Part shown: in pieces, positions 7,674-16,774 of the stretch | How the letters are laid out: each line of letters starts with the position of its first letter | Position numbering within the stretch: the stretch's first letter is position 1 | Assembly (NCBI GenBank): GCA_900316355.1 | Contig: ONCQ01000007.1 | Span: 1 to 64,000, forward strand | Direction of reading: 5' to 3' | Source: an uncultured Prevotellaceae bacterium | GTDB taxonomy: Bacteria; Bacteroidota; Bacteroidia; Bacteroidales; Bacteroidaceae | Length of the DNA: 64,000 nucleotides | Position numbers and translations under genes: made by a program | Notes under the pieces: model-generated | What the model was told of the DNA's origin: nothing | The model's input: only the letters and a program-made list of their open reading frames with translations | Database searches by the model: none

Positions 7674-9064
7674 GTTAATTGCTGTTCGATGGCCTCAATC
7701 TGTTCGCGCAGCCTGCTGTCGATGGTGAGGCGTTCGCTGATGACCTGACAGGAGTGCACGACCGTGGCGTGGCCTCGGTGGCCGATGGCCATGCCGATGC
7801 GCGTGGTGCTGAGGTGTGTGAGTTTCTGGGCCAGGAACATCGCCACCTGGCGTGCCAGCACAACGGGTGCCTTGCGCGAGCTGGAGAGGATGTCGCTGGT
7901 GTCCTGCTCGAAATGGTTGCTGGTGAACTCCAGGATGCGGTCGATGGTGACGGGCTGCTGCTTGGCGGCCAGACCCACGGTGCGGCTGATGACCTGTTCT
8001 GCCAGCGGGAGTGTGATTTCGCTGTTGTTGAAGATGCTGTAGGCCATCAGCGAGGTGAGCACACCTTCCAGATCGCGGATGCTCTTATCGACATTGTTGG
8101 CGATGTAGTTCACCACGTCGCTTTGGATGTGGAGACCGTCGCGGTGGATCTTGTGCAGCAGGATGTTGCGGCGCAGTTCTACATCGGGGCGCTCCAACTC
8201 TGCCAGCAGTCCCCACTTGAAGCGGGTGAGCAGGCGCTCTTCCATGCCCTGAAGGGCCACGGGCGGACGGTCGCTGGTGAGAATCAGCTGGCGGCCGTTC
8301 TGGTGGAGGTGGTTGAAGATGTGGAAGAAGGTCTGCTGCGTAGCCTTCGTGACGAACTCCTGGACGTCATCGATGATGAGCACATCGATGTTCTGGTAGA
8401 AGTTGATGAAGTCGTTGGTGGTGTTGTTGCGCACGCTGTCGGTGTACTGCACCTGGAAGAGGTGGGCGCTGACATAGAGTACGCGCAGCTCAGGATGCAG
8501 CTCCTTCAGGCGCAGGCCGATGGCATTCACCAGGTGTGTCTTTCCTGTGCCGGAGCCGCCATAGATGAAGAGCGGGTTGAATGTTGATTGCTTCGGATTC
8601 TGCGCGATGGCGAGTCCTACGGTGCGCGGCAGCTTGTTGGCGGCACCTTCCACGAAGTTGTCGAAGGTGTATTCGGGTCGGAGCTGTGAGTCCAACTCCT
8701 GCAGCAGGCGCGGCGACTTGTTGACATCCACACGGGGCTGTGCCTTGAGGGCTCCTGCTGTGCTACCCTCGAGATCCATGCTGATGTCATTGGTGGCATC
8801 GGTCATCACCTTATATATAAGACTCACGCCCGCGCCATACACGTGCTTGAGGACGGCGCTGAGGAGCTTGACAAAGTGCTTCTCGATGTACTCGTAGATG
8901 AATGGGCTGGGCACACACAGCGTCAGCTCACGCCGTTCCTCGTTGAAAGTCACGGAGTGAATGGGCGCAAACCAAGTGTTGAACTGCTGCTCCTGGAGGT
9001 TGTTGTGAATCATCCTTAAGCACTCAGTCCACCTCGTATCTGTATGGGTGTGATGGGCTTCCAT
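7661..9064 (-). CDS. dnaA: Chromosomal replication initiator protein DnaA
   Basis: A 467-residue protein with all four DnaA domains: N-terminal domain I (WTECLRMIHNNLQEQQFNTW), a variable linker, the AAA+ domain with Walker A (YGGSGTGKTHLVNAIG) and Walker B (VLIIDDVQEF), and the C-terminal DnaA-box-binding helices (THLSTTRIGMAIGHRGHATVVHS). It binds the origin and opens it for replication. An upstream ATG would add 35 residues, but promoter box 9110-9117 lies inside that extension. The start MEAHHTH at 9064 follows AAAAAGA and fits the family length. No DnaA-box cluster was recognised beside the gene, so the origin need not be here. Confidence 0.95.
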   Translation of the reverse strand: MEAHHTHTDTRWTECLRMIHNNLQEQQFNTWFAPIHSVTFNEERRELTLCVPSPFIYEYIEKHFVKLLSAVLKHVYGAGVSLIYKVMTDATNDISMDLEGSTAGALKAQPRVDVNKSPRLLQELDSQLRPEYTFDNFVEGAANKLPRTVGLAIAQNPKQSTFNPLFIYGGSGTGKTHLVNAIGLRLKELHPELRVLYVSAHLFQVQYTDSVRNNTTNDFINFYQNIDVLIIDDVQEFVTKATQQTFFHIFNHLHQNGRQLILTSDRPPVALQGMEERLLTRFKWGLLAELERPDVELRRNILLHKIHRDGLHIQSDVVNYIANNVDKSIRDLEGVLTSLMAYSIFNNSEITLPLAEQVISRTVGLAAKQQPVTIDRILEFTSNHFEQDTSDILSSSRKAPVVLARQVAMFLAQKLTHLSTTRIGMAIGHRGHATVVHSCQVISERLTIDSRLREQIEAIEQQLTTNG

Positions 9065-9109
9065 TCTTTTTGGTAAGTGCAGGTGCGCCATATAGCGCGA
9101 ATTGCGTTG

Positions 9110-9117
9110 CAAAGGTA
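9110..9117 (-). promoter_or_regulatory. -7 box of dnaA
   Basis: TACCTTTG on the minus strand, about 46 bases upstream of the chosen start. The rest of the 339-bp gap between dnaA and mlaD is AT-rich and holds only this box and the terminator at 9258-9298. Confidence 0.7.
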
Positions 9118-9257
9118 CTACATTTCTTCGAAACTGCCAAATATTGCGTGTGTAATAATTTGGAGACAAAGGGGCATAAATGGCACGTTTTCAAAGGCTT
9201 TTGTGAGAAGTGATAAATTTATGTTTTACGATGTATTGCAAATATGTAAGTAGTTGA

Positions 9258-9298
9258 TAAAAAAAGAGTTGAACCTCCCATTTGCCGAGAAGTCCAAC
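9258..9298 (-). terminator. Terminator of the amiC-mlaD operon
   Basis: On the minus strand GTTGGACTTCTC (9298-9287) pairs with GGGAGGTTCAAC (9279-9268), including three G-T wobbles, followed by TCTTTTTTT. It lies about 105 bases after the mlaD stop. Confidence 0.65.
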
Positions 9299-9403
9299 GC
9301 CTTTTTAAGTGTGTAAAGCACGCTCATTTCAATATGTTATGAGATGCTTGACGAGCGAGGATGAAATTTTTTCTTATTTGAAATGATTTCTAATTAGCAA
9401 TGA

Positions 9404-10312
9404 TTATTGCTCCACGGGCTTTTTCTCTTTTCTACCGAAAACGGAGAAGTGAACATAGCGCTTCGGATTCGCCTTCAAATCCTCCACAAGTGCTGAGGCT
9501 CCGTTGACGGTTCTGTTAAGACCGCAGTAGATGGCAGTGTCGTTCAGGAGGAGTCCGATGCTGTTGTCCTTGCTGTTGAGGCGCTCGGTCATCCGGTTGA
9601 CATTGGCCATGGTGCCGTCCACCTTTGCCATGGTGCCTTCCATGTCGATGCGGTTGAGCTTGTCGGTGAGTGTCACGATATTCTTTCCTGCCGAGTCGAA
9701 GGTCTGTGCCATGTGCGGGAGGTCCTTCTCCAGCAGGGTGTTCAGGTTGCGTGAACTCTTGTCGAGGTTCGCCGTGAGGGCCTCGGCGTTGGCCAGAATG
9801 CGCTGCACGTTGGGGTCTGTGATGACGTCGCTGAGGTTGGAGAGCAGCGTATCGACCTTTGAGAGCGTGGCCTCCAGCTTGGGCACGATGCCTGCCACAG
9901 TCGCCATGAGTCCGTTGTTGTCAGCAGCAGGGATGGTGTCGCCGACGGCGAAGCGCTCCACGGGGCTAGTGCCCATCATCAGGTTCAGCGTGCATCCGCC
10001 CAGCATGGCTTCGTCCAACACAGCTGTGGTGCCATAGGGGATGCGCATGCCGTCCTCGACGGCAATCTCCACGATGACACCGGTGCCGGGGTTCGCATAG
10101 TCATAGGATATTGCTGAGACGATACCCACGTTGTAGCCGTCGGCATACACGGGGCTGGACTTAGCCAGCGCCTTGGCATTGTGGAACTTGATGTAATAGA
10201 CATCCTGCTGTGAGAAGATGTTCACGCCTTGCAGGAACTTGACGGTGAAGTAGAGGAGTGCAAGGGCTATGATGCCGATGAGTCCGATTTTAGCTTCGCG
10301 GGGAATATTCAT
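9404..10312 (-). CDS. MlaD/MCE-family protein
   Basis: A 302-residue protein with one N-terminal membrane anchor (about residues 8-27, IGLIGIIALALLYFTVKFL) and an MCE domain at about 35-115 (ALAKSSPVYADGYNVGIVSAI). A long helical region follows (about 150-260), rich in NLDKSSRNLNTLLE-like heptads. MCE proteins form rings or tubes that move phospholipids between inner and outer membrane with an MlaFE-type ABC transporter. The ATPase and permease genes are not in this window. The start overlaps the stop of amiC by 4 bases, so the two are translationally coupled. Confidence 0.87.
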   Translation of the reverse strand: MNIPREAKIGLIGIIALALLYFTVKFLQGVNIFSQQDVYYIKFHNAKALAKSSPVYADGYNVGIVSAISYDYANPGTGVIVEIAVEDGMRIPYGTTAVLDEAMLGGCTLNLMMGTSPVERFAVGDTIPAADNNGLMATVAGIVPKLEATLSKVDTLLSNLSDVITDPNVQRILANAEALTANLDKSSRNLNTLLEKDLPHMAQTFDSAGKNIVTLTDKLNRIDMEGTMAKVDGTMANVNRMTERLNSKDNSIGLLLNDTAIYCGLNRTVNGASALVEDLKANPKRYVHFSVFGRKEKKPVEQ

Positions 10313-11079
10313 TTGATGGTGGCTTTATAGTTCTTAATAGCTTGATAGATACTCTGTGCCAGTTCGTTGACGCCTTTTTGGCTGGTGAGATAGGCCTCCT
10401 CGGAGGGGGTGGTGATATAACCCAGCTCAATGAGGCATGAGGGCATCGAGGTGTTGCGCAGGACGAGGAAGCCGGCCTGATGCACGCCTTTGTCGGGACG
10501 CCCTGCATTGCGGAATTGTTTCTGGATGTGGTTGGCGAGTTTCACGCTCTGTTCCATGTAGGTGTCCTGCATGAACTCGAAGATGATGTATGACTCGGCG
10601 CTCTTGGGGTCGAAGCCCTCATAGCGGTTCTCATAGTCTTTCTCCAGCATGATGGCGGCGTTCTCGCGCTTGGCCACTGCCAGGTTGTCGGCGGCACGGT
10701 GCATGCCGAGGGTATAGGTCTCGGAGCCGCGGCCCTGGGCCTTTCCCGGCAGGGCGTTGGTGTGGATGCTCACGAAGAGGTCTGCCTTGGCGCGGTTGGC
10801 GATGTCGGCGCGTTCGTTGAGTTCCACGAAGATGTCGGTCTTGCGGGTATAGACGACCTTCACGTCCTTCATGTTCTGCTCCACCAGCTTTCCTACGGCC
10901 AGCGCCACAGCGAGGTTGATATTCTTCTCCTTGCCGGTCTTGCCGAGGGCGCCGGGGTCTTTGCCGCCGTGGCCGGCATCCAGCACTAGGGTGAAGCCTT
11001 TGGACGCCTGCGCCCATGCTACCCACGACGAGGTGGGCAGCGCTAGTGACAGGATAAGAAGGATGATTATCTTTTTCAT
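10309..11079 (-). CDS. N-acetylmuramoyl-L-alanine amidase (Amidase_3)
   Basis: A 256-residue secreted protein with a signal peptide (MKKIIILLILSLALPTSSWVAWA) and a zinc-dependent Amidase_3 domain. The metal ligands are in VLDAGHGGKDPG (His), a Glu in the FVELNERADIAN region, and FVSIHTNA (His). The catalytic Glu is in CLIELGYITTP. It cleaves the amide bond between MurNAc and the peptide stem in the periplasm, usually during cell separation. It has no AMIN or SPOR domain. The promoter box ends only 8 bases before the ATG, so the leader is very short. mlaD follows with an ATGA overlap. Confidence 0.92.
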   Translation of the reverse strand: MKKIIILLILSLALPTSSWVAWAQASKGFTLVLDAGHGGKDPGALGKTGKEKNINLAVALAVGKLVEQNMKDVKVVYTRKTDIFVELNERADIANRAKADLFVSIHTNALPGKAQGRGSETYTLGMHRAADNLAVAKRENAAIMLEKDYENRYEGFDPKSAESYIIFEFMQDTYMEQSVKLANHIQKQFRNAGRPDKGVHQAGFLVLRNTSMPSCLIELGYITTPSEEAYLTSQKGVNELAQSIYQAIKNYKATIK

Positions 11080-11087
11080 TTCGGGCG

Positions 11088-11095
11088 CAAAGGTA
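11088..11095 (-). promoter_or_regulatory. -7 box of amiC-mlaD
   Basis: TACCTTTG on the minus strand, unusually close to the start codon at 11079. The mRNA leader would be nearly absent. Confidence 0.6.
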
Positions 11096-11163
11096 ATGAT
11101 AATTTACGACTTACGCCTGAAAAATGGTCAACTTTTTTATTCAACAGCACACGAAAGACTGTT

Positions 11164-13341
11164 TTAGAACCTCACGCGGGCTCCGGCAAGCACCACGATG
11201 CCAGGTTGCGGGATGTTGCCGAGGTCATAGTAGCGATGGTTGGTGAGGTTGGTGCCCTCCACCCACAGCTCATAGTGGCGTGCTGTCCACCGCAGCTTCA
11301 AGTCGAGGGTGGCGTAGGGGGCGTAATCCACGAGGCGGCCCGTGGATTTTGCATCCTCATAGAGGATGTAGCTGCCCATGCGGTCCTGCCAGCGGAGCGT
11401 CCATGAGGCGCTGAGGCGGGCAACGATGCGATGGTCGAGCGTGGCTACGAGTTTGTGGCGCAGGTACTCCATCGCATAGTTCGACTTGAAGATGGCCACA
11501 TCGTCGCGGCGATGCTGGTGCATGTAGGTGTAGCCTACGCTGAGGCGCTGCAGATAGCTGTCGGCCTTGCCGAAGAGCTCTGTGAAGCGGAGTGCGGCCT
11601 GTGCCTGCACGCCCATGTTGTCGAGGTTGAAGTTGGCGCTGTGGAAGACATCGTCGGCGCTGTACATCACCCAGTCTATCATGTCGGTGCCGCGATGATA
11701 GAAGGCTTTGACACTGGCATCCATGAATGCCGTGCGGTAGGTGGCGCCCACCTGCACGCTGTGGCTCTCCTCGGCCTGCATACCCTGGTTGCCCTGGTGT
11801 GTGGGACTCTTGTAGTAGAGGTCCGTGAAGGTGGGCAGGCGGAAGCCTTTGTTGTAAGAGGCGAAGAGGCGCCAGTGGGTGGCGGGTGTGACGGCCAGGT
11901 CGATGCCGGGGTAGAAGCGCAGGCGGCTGTCGAAGCGTGTGTTGTAATTGGCGAGTACGCCGATGCTGGCTGTGAAGCGTGGCAACAGGATGTTATGCTC
12001 CACGTTGAAACTCATGTTCGTGCGGCTGTCGTGCCTCGTGTAGAAGAGGTCTTCGCGAGGTACCTTATGGCGGCTCTTGTCGTTGAGCGGTATGCCGAGC
12101 GATGTGCTGTAGATGCCCTCCTCGCGCACTTCAGCACCGACGGCAGTGCGTCCTGCCACCCATTTGACGTCGGCGCTGACGCGTGCGCCATGTACGTCGG
12201 AGCGGTGGAAGTTCTCGCCGGTGGTGGTGCCTCGGATGAGTTCGAAGTTATCTACGAGCCTGTTCCAATAGACCTCGGGGCGCACACGGACGCGCCCTTT
12301 CGTCTCTGCGCCGAGGCTCACGATATAGCGTGTGTTGCGCTCATACTGATTGGGATAGGCAGCGCTGTAGAAGGTGTTGGCGCCATAGGCCTTCTGGCTG
12401 TAGCCCGCCTGCATGTCGATGCTGAAGTCACGGGCGTCGTAGTAGCCTCGGAAGTAGGCGTTGCCCTTCTGGAAGTCGGAGTTGGTGGTGGCGCCGTCGG
12501 AGCGTTGGTAGGCGGCGGATAAAGACCCACCGAAAGACCCGGCGGACCCACCCCCGCCCCCTCCCGTGAGGGAGGGGAGAGGCTGGCGCGTAGTGAAGGC
12601 TATGCGGGCATCACCACCAAAGGTCATATAGCTGCCGCCGTGCGCACCAGCATCACAAGAGAATTGAGGATGTTTGGCCTGGCTACTGTCTTCCCCTCCC
12701 TTCACTACGCGCCAGCTCCCCCCTCCCTTACGGGAGGGGTTGGGGGTGGGTCTTTTCGTCACAATATTGATGGCTCCCCCGAAGGCGGAGGCACCATAGA
12801 CGCGTGAGGCGGCTCCCTCCAGCACCTCGATGCGCTCGATGTCGGAGAGTGTGACGGGGAAGTCTGCTGCCAGATGGCCTGTGTGGGGGGAGCTGATGTT
12901 GACGCCGTTCAGGAGAATCGTGATTTGGTCGAACGTGCCGCCATCGATGCTGATGTCCGTCTGAATACCAAAGCCGCCGCGCTGCCGGACATCCACGCCG
13001 ACGGCTAATTTCAAGAGGTCGTTGACGCTTTGCGCCGCCGACGATTCAATCTGCTGGCTGGTGATGACGCTCACGATGCGTGCTGCCTGCAGCGCAGCGA
13101 GTGGTGCCATGGTGCCCGCCACTGCTACTTCAGCCAGCTCGCGCTCGTCGGCTTCACCTTCCTCATCGGGATGAGTGCTCACCTGCAACGCCTGCGCCTT
13201 GGGGATGTTGACGCTGGCCAGCATCCCCACCGTCAGCACGCCGATGCGCACTTCGCGATGCAAACTGGCAAAGACGCTGTAACCCTTGCGGCAGAAATGC
13301 CTGAAGGTGGCAACGCCCTGTCTTTTGATTTTTTGTTGCAT
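11164..13341 (-). CDS. TonB-dependent outer-membrane receptor (BtuB/colicin I receptor-like)
   Basis: A 725-residue outer-membrane receptor. After a long N-terminal leader comes the plug domain, with IVSVITSQQIESSAAQSVND and DISIDGGTFDQITILLNGV, then a 22-strand barrel ending in the aromatic terminus GIVVLAGARVRF. There is no carboxypeptidase-like (SusC) extension, so it is closer to BtuB/Cir receptors for cobalamin or siderophores. The ligand cannot be read directly and no cobalamin riboswitch was seen upstream. The start at 13341 gives a cationic leader. Two copies of the GC-rich palindrome are inserted in frame at about residues 197-214 and 247-266, in early barrel loops (KRPTPNPSRKGGG and PLPSLTGGGGGG). 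Confidence 0.87.
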   Translation of the reverse strand: MQQKIKRQGVATFRHFCRKGYSVFASLHREVRIGVLTVGMLASVNIPKAQALQVSTHPDEEGEADERELAEVAVAGTMAPLAALQAARIVSVITSQQIESSAAQSVNDLLKLAVGVDVRQRGGFGIQTDISIDGGTFDQITILLNGVNISSPHTGHLAADFPVTLSDIERIEVLEGAASRVYGASAFGGAINIVTKRPTPNPSRKGGGSWRVVKGGEDSSQAKHPQFSCDAGAHGGSYMTFGGDARIAFTTRQPLPSLTGGGGGGSAGSFGGSLSAAYQRSDGATTNSDFQKGNAYFRGYYDARDFSIDMQAGYSQKAYGANTFYSAAYPNQYERNTRYIVSLGAETKGRVRVRPEVYWNRLVDNFELIRGTTTGENFHRSDVHGARVSADVKWVAGRTAVGAEVREEGIYSTSLGIPLNDKSRHKVPREDLFYTRHDSRTNMSFNVEHNILLPRFTASIGVLANYNTRFDSRLRFYPGIDLAVTPATHWRLFASYNKGFRLPTFTDLYYKSPTHQGNQGMQAEESHSVQVGATYRTAFMDASVKAFYHRGTDMIDWVMYSADDVFHSANFNLDNMGVQAQAALRFTELFGKADSYLQRLSVGYTYMHQHRRDDVAIFKSNYAMEYLRHKLVATLDHRIVARLSASWTLRWQDRMGSYILYEDAKSTGRLVDYAPYATLDLKLRWTARHYELWVEGTNLTNHRYYDLGNIPQPGIVVLAGARVRF
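12544..12752. repeat. Inverted pair of GC-rich palindromes inside the TonB receptor gene
   Basis: Copy A (12544-12600) and copy B (12700-12752) are reverse complements over their whole length, including the extended tail CTGGCGCGTAGTGAAG (12583-12598 against 12700-12715). About 100 bp of normal receptor sequence lies between. Both are read through without stops. Confidence 0.85.
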
Positions 13342-13375
13342 AAAATTAGAAAGAATAATGAAGTTAATAAATACA

Positions 13376-13395
13376 AGCGGCAACCCGTTGCCGCT
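13376..13395 (-). terminator. Hairpin between trkA and the TonB receptor gene
   Basis: AGCGGCAA pairs with TTGCCGCT around a CCCG loop. On the minus strand it follows the trkA stop by about a dozen bases and is followed by TTGTATTTATT. It is a weak to moderate terminator and may only attenuate. Confidence 0.5.
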
Positions 13396-13406
13396 AGTTG
13401 TAAGTC

Positions 13407-14786
13407 TTAATGGAAGATGGAGAGCAGTCCTCCCTCGGGTTTCTTGAAATAGTGGTCGAGCTGGTTGAACATCGATGTGCGCGAGAACACGACGACGCGG
13501 TCGCCGGGCAGAATCTGTGTGCTGCCGTTCACCAGGAAGCCCTCGCCACCCCGCACAATGCCGCCGATGGTGATGCCCTTGGGCAGTCCCAGCTTCATCA
13601 CGGGCTTGCGTGTCACGAGGGCTCCCTCGCTGACATCGAACTCAGCCACGTCGGCGTCGGCGATGGTGAGGCTCTTCACGCTGGCCACGTCGGCGGCCAG
13701 TAACAGCTGGTAGATATGGCTGGCAGCGATGGTCTTCTTGTTGATGATGGTGCCTATGTCCAGCTTCTCAGCCATGGTGATATACTCTGAGTTCTCCACC
13801 AGCGCCACCGTCTTGCGCACGCCCATGCGCTTGGCGGCGAGGCATGCCAGGATGTTCGTCTCAGTCTCGGGCGTGAGGGCGCAGAAGGCCTGCGTCTGTC
13901 GGATGCCCTCCTCCTGCAGCAGCTGCGTGTCGCGGCCGTCGCCGTTGAAAATCATCACGTTGTCGTTGTCCAGCAGCTCTGTGAGCTTGCGGCAGCGGTC
14001 GGTGTCCTTCTCGATGAGCTTCACGTCGATGTAGTCGGGCAGCAGATGGCAGGTCTGCACGGCGATGCGCCCCCCGCCCATCATCATCACCTTCTTCACG
14101 TCGGGGTAGCTGTCCTTGCCCACCAGCTGTCGGATGCTGGTGACGAATTTCTTGGTGGTCATGAAGTAGGCGATGTCGCCCAGCTTCAGCTCATCGAAGC
14201 CGCCGGGGATGATGGTTTCCTCATCACGTTTGATGGCTACGATATGGTAAGGCGAGTCGGGCTTGCACAGGTCTTTCAGGGGTTGGCCGTAGAGGGCTGC
14301 AGCCTCTTCGCGGAGCTTGATGCCCAGGATGACCAAAGCGCCACCGTGCACCTCCCACCACTGTCGCGCCCATGAGCGTTGCACGCCCGCCACGATTTCC
14401 TTGGCGGCCAGCACTTCGGGGTAGATGAGTGAGTCGATGCCGAGGGAGGTGAAGAAGTCGCGGTTGGCCGATTCCAGGTACTCGGCATTGTCGATGCGCG
14501 CCACCGTCTTCTTGGCCCCCAGACTGCGCGCCAGCACGCAGCATGTCAGGTTCTTGGTCTCGGAGGGCGTGACGGCGATGAACAGGTCGGCCTGCGGTGT
14601 GCCTGCCTCCTTGAGGCCGTTGATGCTGATGGGTGACACGTTGAGTGTCATCATGTCCAGGCCATCGCTCATGAGCGCCAGCTTGTCGGCATCCTCGTCC
14701 AGCAGGACGATGTCGTGGTTCTCCTTGGTGAGCAGTTCGGCCAGATGTGTGCCTACGGCTCCTGCGCCGGCAATGATGATTTTCAT
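13407..14786 (-). CDS. trkA: Trk-type potassium uptake regulator TrkA
   Basis: A 459-residue protein with two RCK modules. The first Rossmann unit starts at MKIIIAGAGAVGTHLAELL and the second near residue 233 (MMMGGGRIAVQTCHLLP). Each is followed by a TrkA_C domain. It binds NAD(H) or ATP on the cytoplasmic face and gates the Trk/Ktr potassium channel. It lies 6 bases downstream of dxs, so the two form an operon. The membrane subunit (TrkH/KtrB), which I recall following trkA in other Bacteroidales, is not here. A TonB receptor gene comes next instead. Confidence 0.93.
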   Translation of the reverse strand: MKIIIAGAGAVGTHLAELLTKENHDIVLLDEDADKLALMSDGLDMMTLNVSPISINGLKEAGTPQADLFIAVTPSETKNLTCCVLARSLGAKKTVARIDNAEYLESANRDFFTSLGIDSLIYPEVLAAKEIVAGVQRSWARQWWEVHGGALVILGIKLREEAAALYGQPLKDLCKPDSPYHIVAIKRDEETIIPGGFDELKLGDIAYFMTTKKFVTSIRQLVGKDSYPDVKKVMMMGGGRIAVQTCHLLPDYIDVKLIEKDTDRCRKLTELLDNDNVMIFNGDGRDTQLLQEEGIRQTQAFCALTPETETNILACLAAKRMGVRKTVALVENSEYITMAEKLDIGTIINKKTIAASHIYQLLLAADVASVKSLTIADADVAEFDVSEGALVTRKPVMKLGLPKGITIGGIVRGGEGFLVNGSTQILPGDRVVVFSRTSMFNQLDHYFKKPEGGLLSIFH

Positions 14787-14792
14787 AACCTG

Positions 14793-16694
14793 TTAGTTCG
14801 TTAGGGTGTTAACTATTCCTGCAACATCGATGCCGCAGAGGGCGTGGAGTTCCTTCAGCGTGCCGTGTTCCACGAAGTGGTCGGGCAGTCCGAGGCGCGT
14901 CACAGGGATGTTCATGCCGTGGTCCGAGAGCCATTCCAGCACAGCGGAGCCGAAGCCTCCTGTGCGCACGCCGTCCTCCAGGGTGACGATGCGTTTGAAT
15001 CGCGTGCCCACCTCTGTGAGCAGGCGCTCGTCGAGCGGCTTGAGGAAGCGCATGTCATAGTGCGCGACGCTCAGCCCCGGCTTGAGGGCTTCAGCCTGGC
15101 GGATGGCCTCTTGTGCAGCCACGCCCAGCGGGCCTATGGTCAGCAGGGCGATGTCTGTGCCATCCTTCAGCTTGCGTCCGCGTCCCACGGGAATCTCCTG
15201 CATCGGGCACTGCCAGTCCACCTGCGAGCCGCGGCCGCGGGGGTAGCGTATGACGAAGGGTCCCTTGTCGGGCAGCTGGGCAGTGTACATCAGGTGGCGC
15301 AGTTCATGCTCGTCCATCGGCGAGGCGACGGTGATGTTGGGGATGGGTCGCAGGTAGGCCAGGTCGAAGGCACCGTGGTGTGTGGGGCCGTCCTCGCCCA
15401 CCAGTCCTGCGCGGTCCAGACACAGCACCACGTTGAGTCGCGAGATGCAGACATCGTGGATGAGGTTGTCATAGGCGCGCTGCGCAAACGAGCTGTAGAT
15501 ATTGCAGAAGGGCTGCAGACCGTCCTTGGCCATGCCCGCAGAGAAGGTCACGGCGTGGCCCTCGGCGATGCCCACGTCGTAGGCGCGGTGGGGTAGGGCG
15601 TCCATCATGATGTTCATGGAGCAACCCGTGGGCATAGCGGGTGTGACGCCCACGATGCGTTCGTTCGCGCGCGCGAGTTCTAATAAGGTATGTCCGAAGA
15701 CATCCTGAAACTTCGGCGGCATTCCGCTCTCGTCGCTCTTGATGAGTTCGCCCGTCTGGGGATTGAACTTACCTGGCGCGTGCCACACGGCGCCGCCGTG
15801 CTCGGCAGGCTCGAAGCCCTTGCCCTTGACGGTGTGTATGTGCAGCAGCTTGGGCCCTGACATGTCCTTGATGATGCGCAGTGTCTTCACCAGTTCGATG
15901 ACATCGTGGCCGTCAGTGGGTCCGAAGTATCGGATATCCATGCCCTCGAACATGTTCTGTTGGCGGCTGATGAGGCTCTTGAGCGAGTTGTTGAAGCGCA
16001 GGATGCTTTTCTTGCGTTTGTCGTCGAGCCATCCCCAGGACAGCAGCTTGCGCGATGCGGTGTAGCGGATGCGGTTGTAGGTGGGGTTAATCTGCAACTT
16101 GTGCAGCAGGTTCTTCATGCCTCCCACGCTGCGGTCGATGCTCATGTTGTTGTCGTTGAGGATGATGAGCACGTCGTTGGGCGTGTTGGCGGCGTTGTTG
16201 AGTCCCTCAAAGGCCAGTCCGCCGCTCATGGCACCGTCGCCGATGACGGCCACGACATGGCGGTTCTCGCCTTTCGCCTTTGCCGCCAGTGCCATGCCGA
16301 GTGCTGCGCTGATGCTGTTGGAGGCATGCCCTGCCGTGAAGCTGTCATACTCGCTCTCTTCGGGCGAGGGGAAGGGGCGCAGGCCATGGAAATGGCGGTT
16401 GGTGCTGAAGCGCTCGCGGCGGCCCGTCAGCATCTTATGCGGATAGGCCTGATGTCCGACATCCCACACGAGACGGTCGTAGGGGGTGTTAAAGACATAG
16501 TGCAGCGCCACCGTCAACTCCACGACTCCCAGGCTCGAGGCGAAATGTCCAGGGTTGTCTGAGAGTTCTGCGATGAGGTTTTCACGCAGCTCGCGGCACA
16601 CTTCGGGCAGCTGTTCCAAGGGCAACTGGCGCAGGTAGGCGGGCTGGCTGATGCGTTCCAGAAGGGGAAAGTTATTTGGTTCGTTTGTATTCAT
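14793..16694 (-). CDS. dxs: 1-deoxy-D-xylulose-5-phosphate synthase
   Basis: A 633-residue thiamine-diphosphate enzyme of full length. The ThDP motif [16 protein letters not shown]...NDNNMS, the central glutamate region ([16 protein letters not shown]) and the C-terminal transketolase domain ([13 protein letters not shown]) are all present. It condenses pyruvate and glyceraldehyde 3-phosphate to DXP, the first step of the MEP isoprenoid pathway and a feed for thiamine and PLP synthesis. It has its own promoter box, back to back with that of the GSCFA gene. trkA follows after 6 bases. Confidence 0.96.
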   Translation of the reverse strand: MNTNEPNNFPLLERISQPAYLRQLPLEQLPEVCRELRENLIAELSDNPGHFASSLGVVELTVALHYVFNTPYDRLVWDVGHQAYPHKMLTGRRERFSTNRHFHGLRPFPSPEESEYDSFTAGHASNSISAALGMALAAKAKGENRHVVAVIGDGAMSGGLAFEGLNNAANTPNDVLIILNDNNMSIDRSVGGMKNLLHKLQINPTYNRIRYTASRKLLSWGWLDDKRKKSILRFNNSLKSLISRQQNMFEGMDIRYFGPTDGHDVIELVKTLRIIKDMSGPKLLHIHTVKGKGFEPAEHGGAVWHAPGKFNPQTGELIKSDESGMPPKFQDVFGHTLLELARANERIVGVTPAMPTGCSMNIMMDALPHRAYDVGIAEGHAVTFSAGMAKDGLQPFCNIYSSFAQRAYDNLIHDVCISRLNVVLCLDRAGLVGEDGPTHHGAFDLAYLRPIPNITVASPMDEHELRHLMYTAQLPDKGPFVIRYPRGRGSQVDWQCPMQEIPVGRGRKLKDGTDIALLTIGPLGVAAQEAIRQAEALKPGLSVAHYDMRFLKPLDERLLTEVGTRFKRIVTLEDGVRTGGFGSAVLEWLSDHGMNIPVTRLGLPDHFVEHGTLKELHALCGIDVAGIVNTLTN

Positions 16695-16711
16695 TTCACA
16701 GATTTTCGCTG

Positions 16712-16719
16712 CAAAAGTA
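16712..16719 (-). promoter_or_regulatory. -7 box of dxs-trkA
   Basis: TACTTTTG on the minus strand, 17 bases before the dxs start. It forms a compact divergent promoter pair with 16763-16770. Confidence 0.65.
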
Positions 16720-16762
16720 ACACTTTTTTGTCGTAACTATGCAAAATCATCCTAAAAAGAGC

Positions 16763-16770
16763 TACTTTTG
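16763..16770 (+). promoter_or_regulatory. -7 box of the GSCFA-murF/alr operon
   Basis: TACTTTTG on the plus strand ends only 4 bases before the ATG at 16775. This implies a nearly leaderless transcript and argues against the upstream ATG at 16739. Confidence 0.6.
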
Positions 16771-16774
16771 CACT

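Noticed and set aside
9065..9403. Possible replication origin upstream of dnaA
   Set aside because: The gap is AT-rich, but no cluster of TTATCCACA-like boxes was seen.
13342..13406. Cobalamin riboswitch upstream of the TonB receptor gene
   Set aside because: Only about 65 bases separate it from the trkA stop, with a single small hairpin; far too short for that riboswitch.
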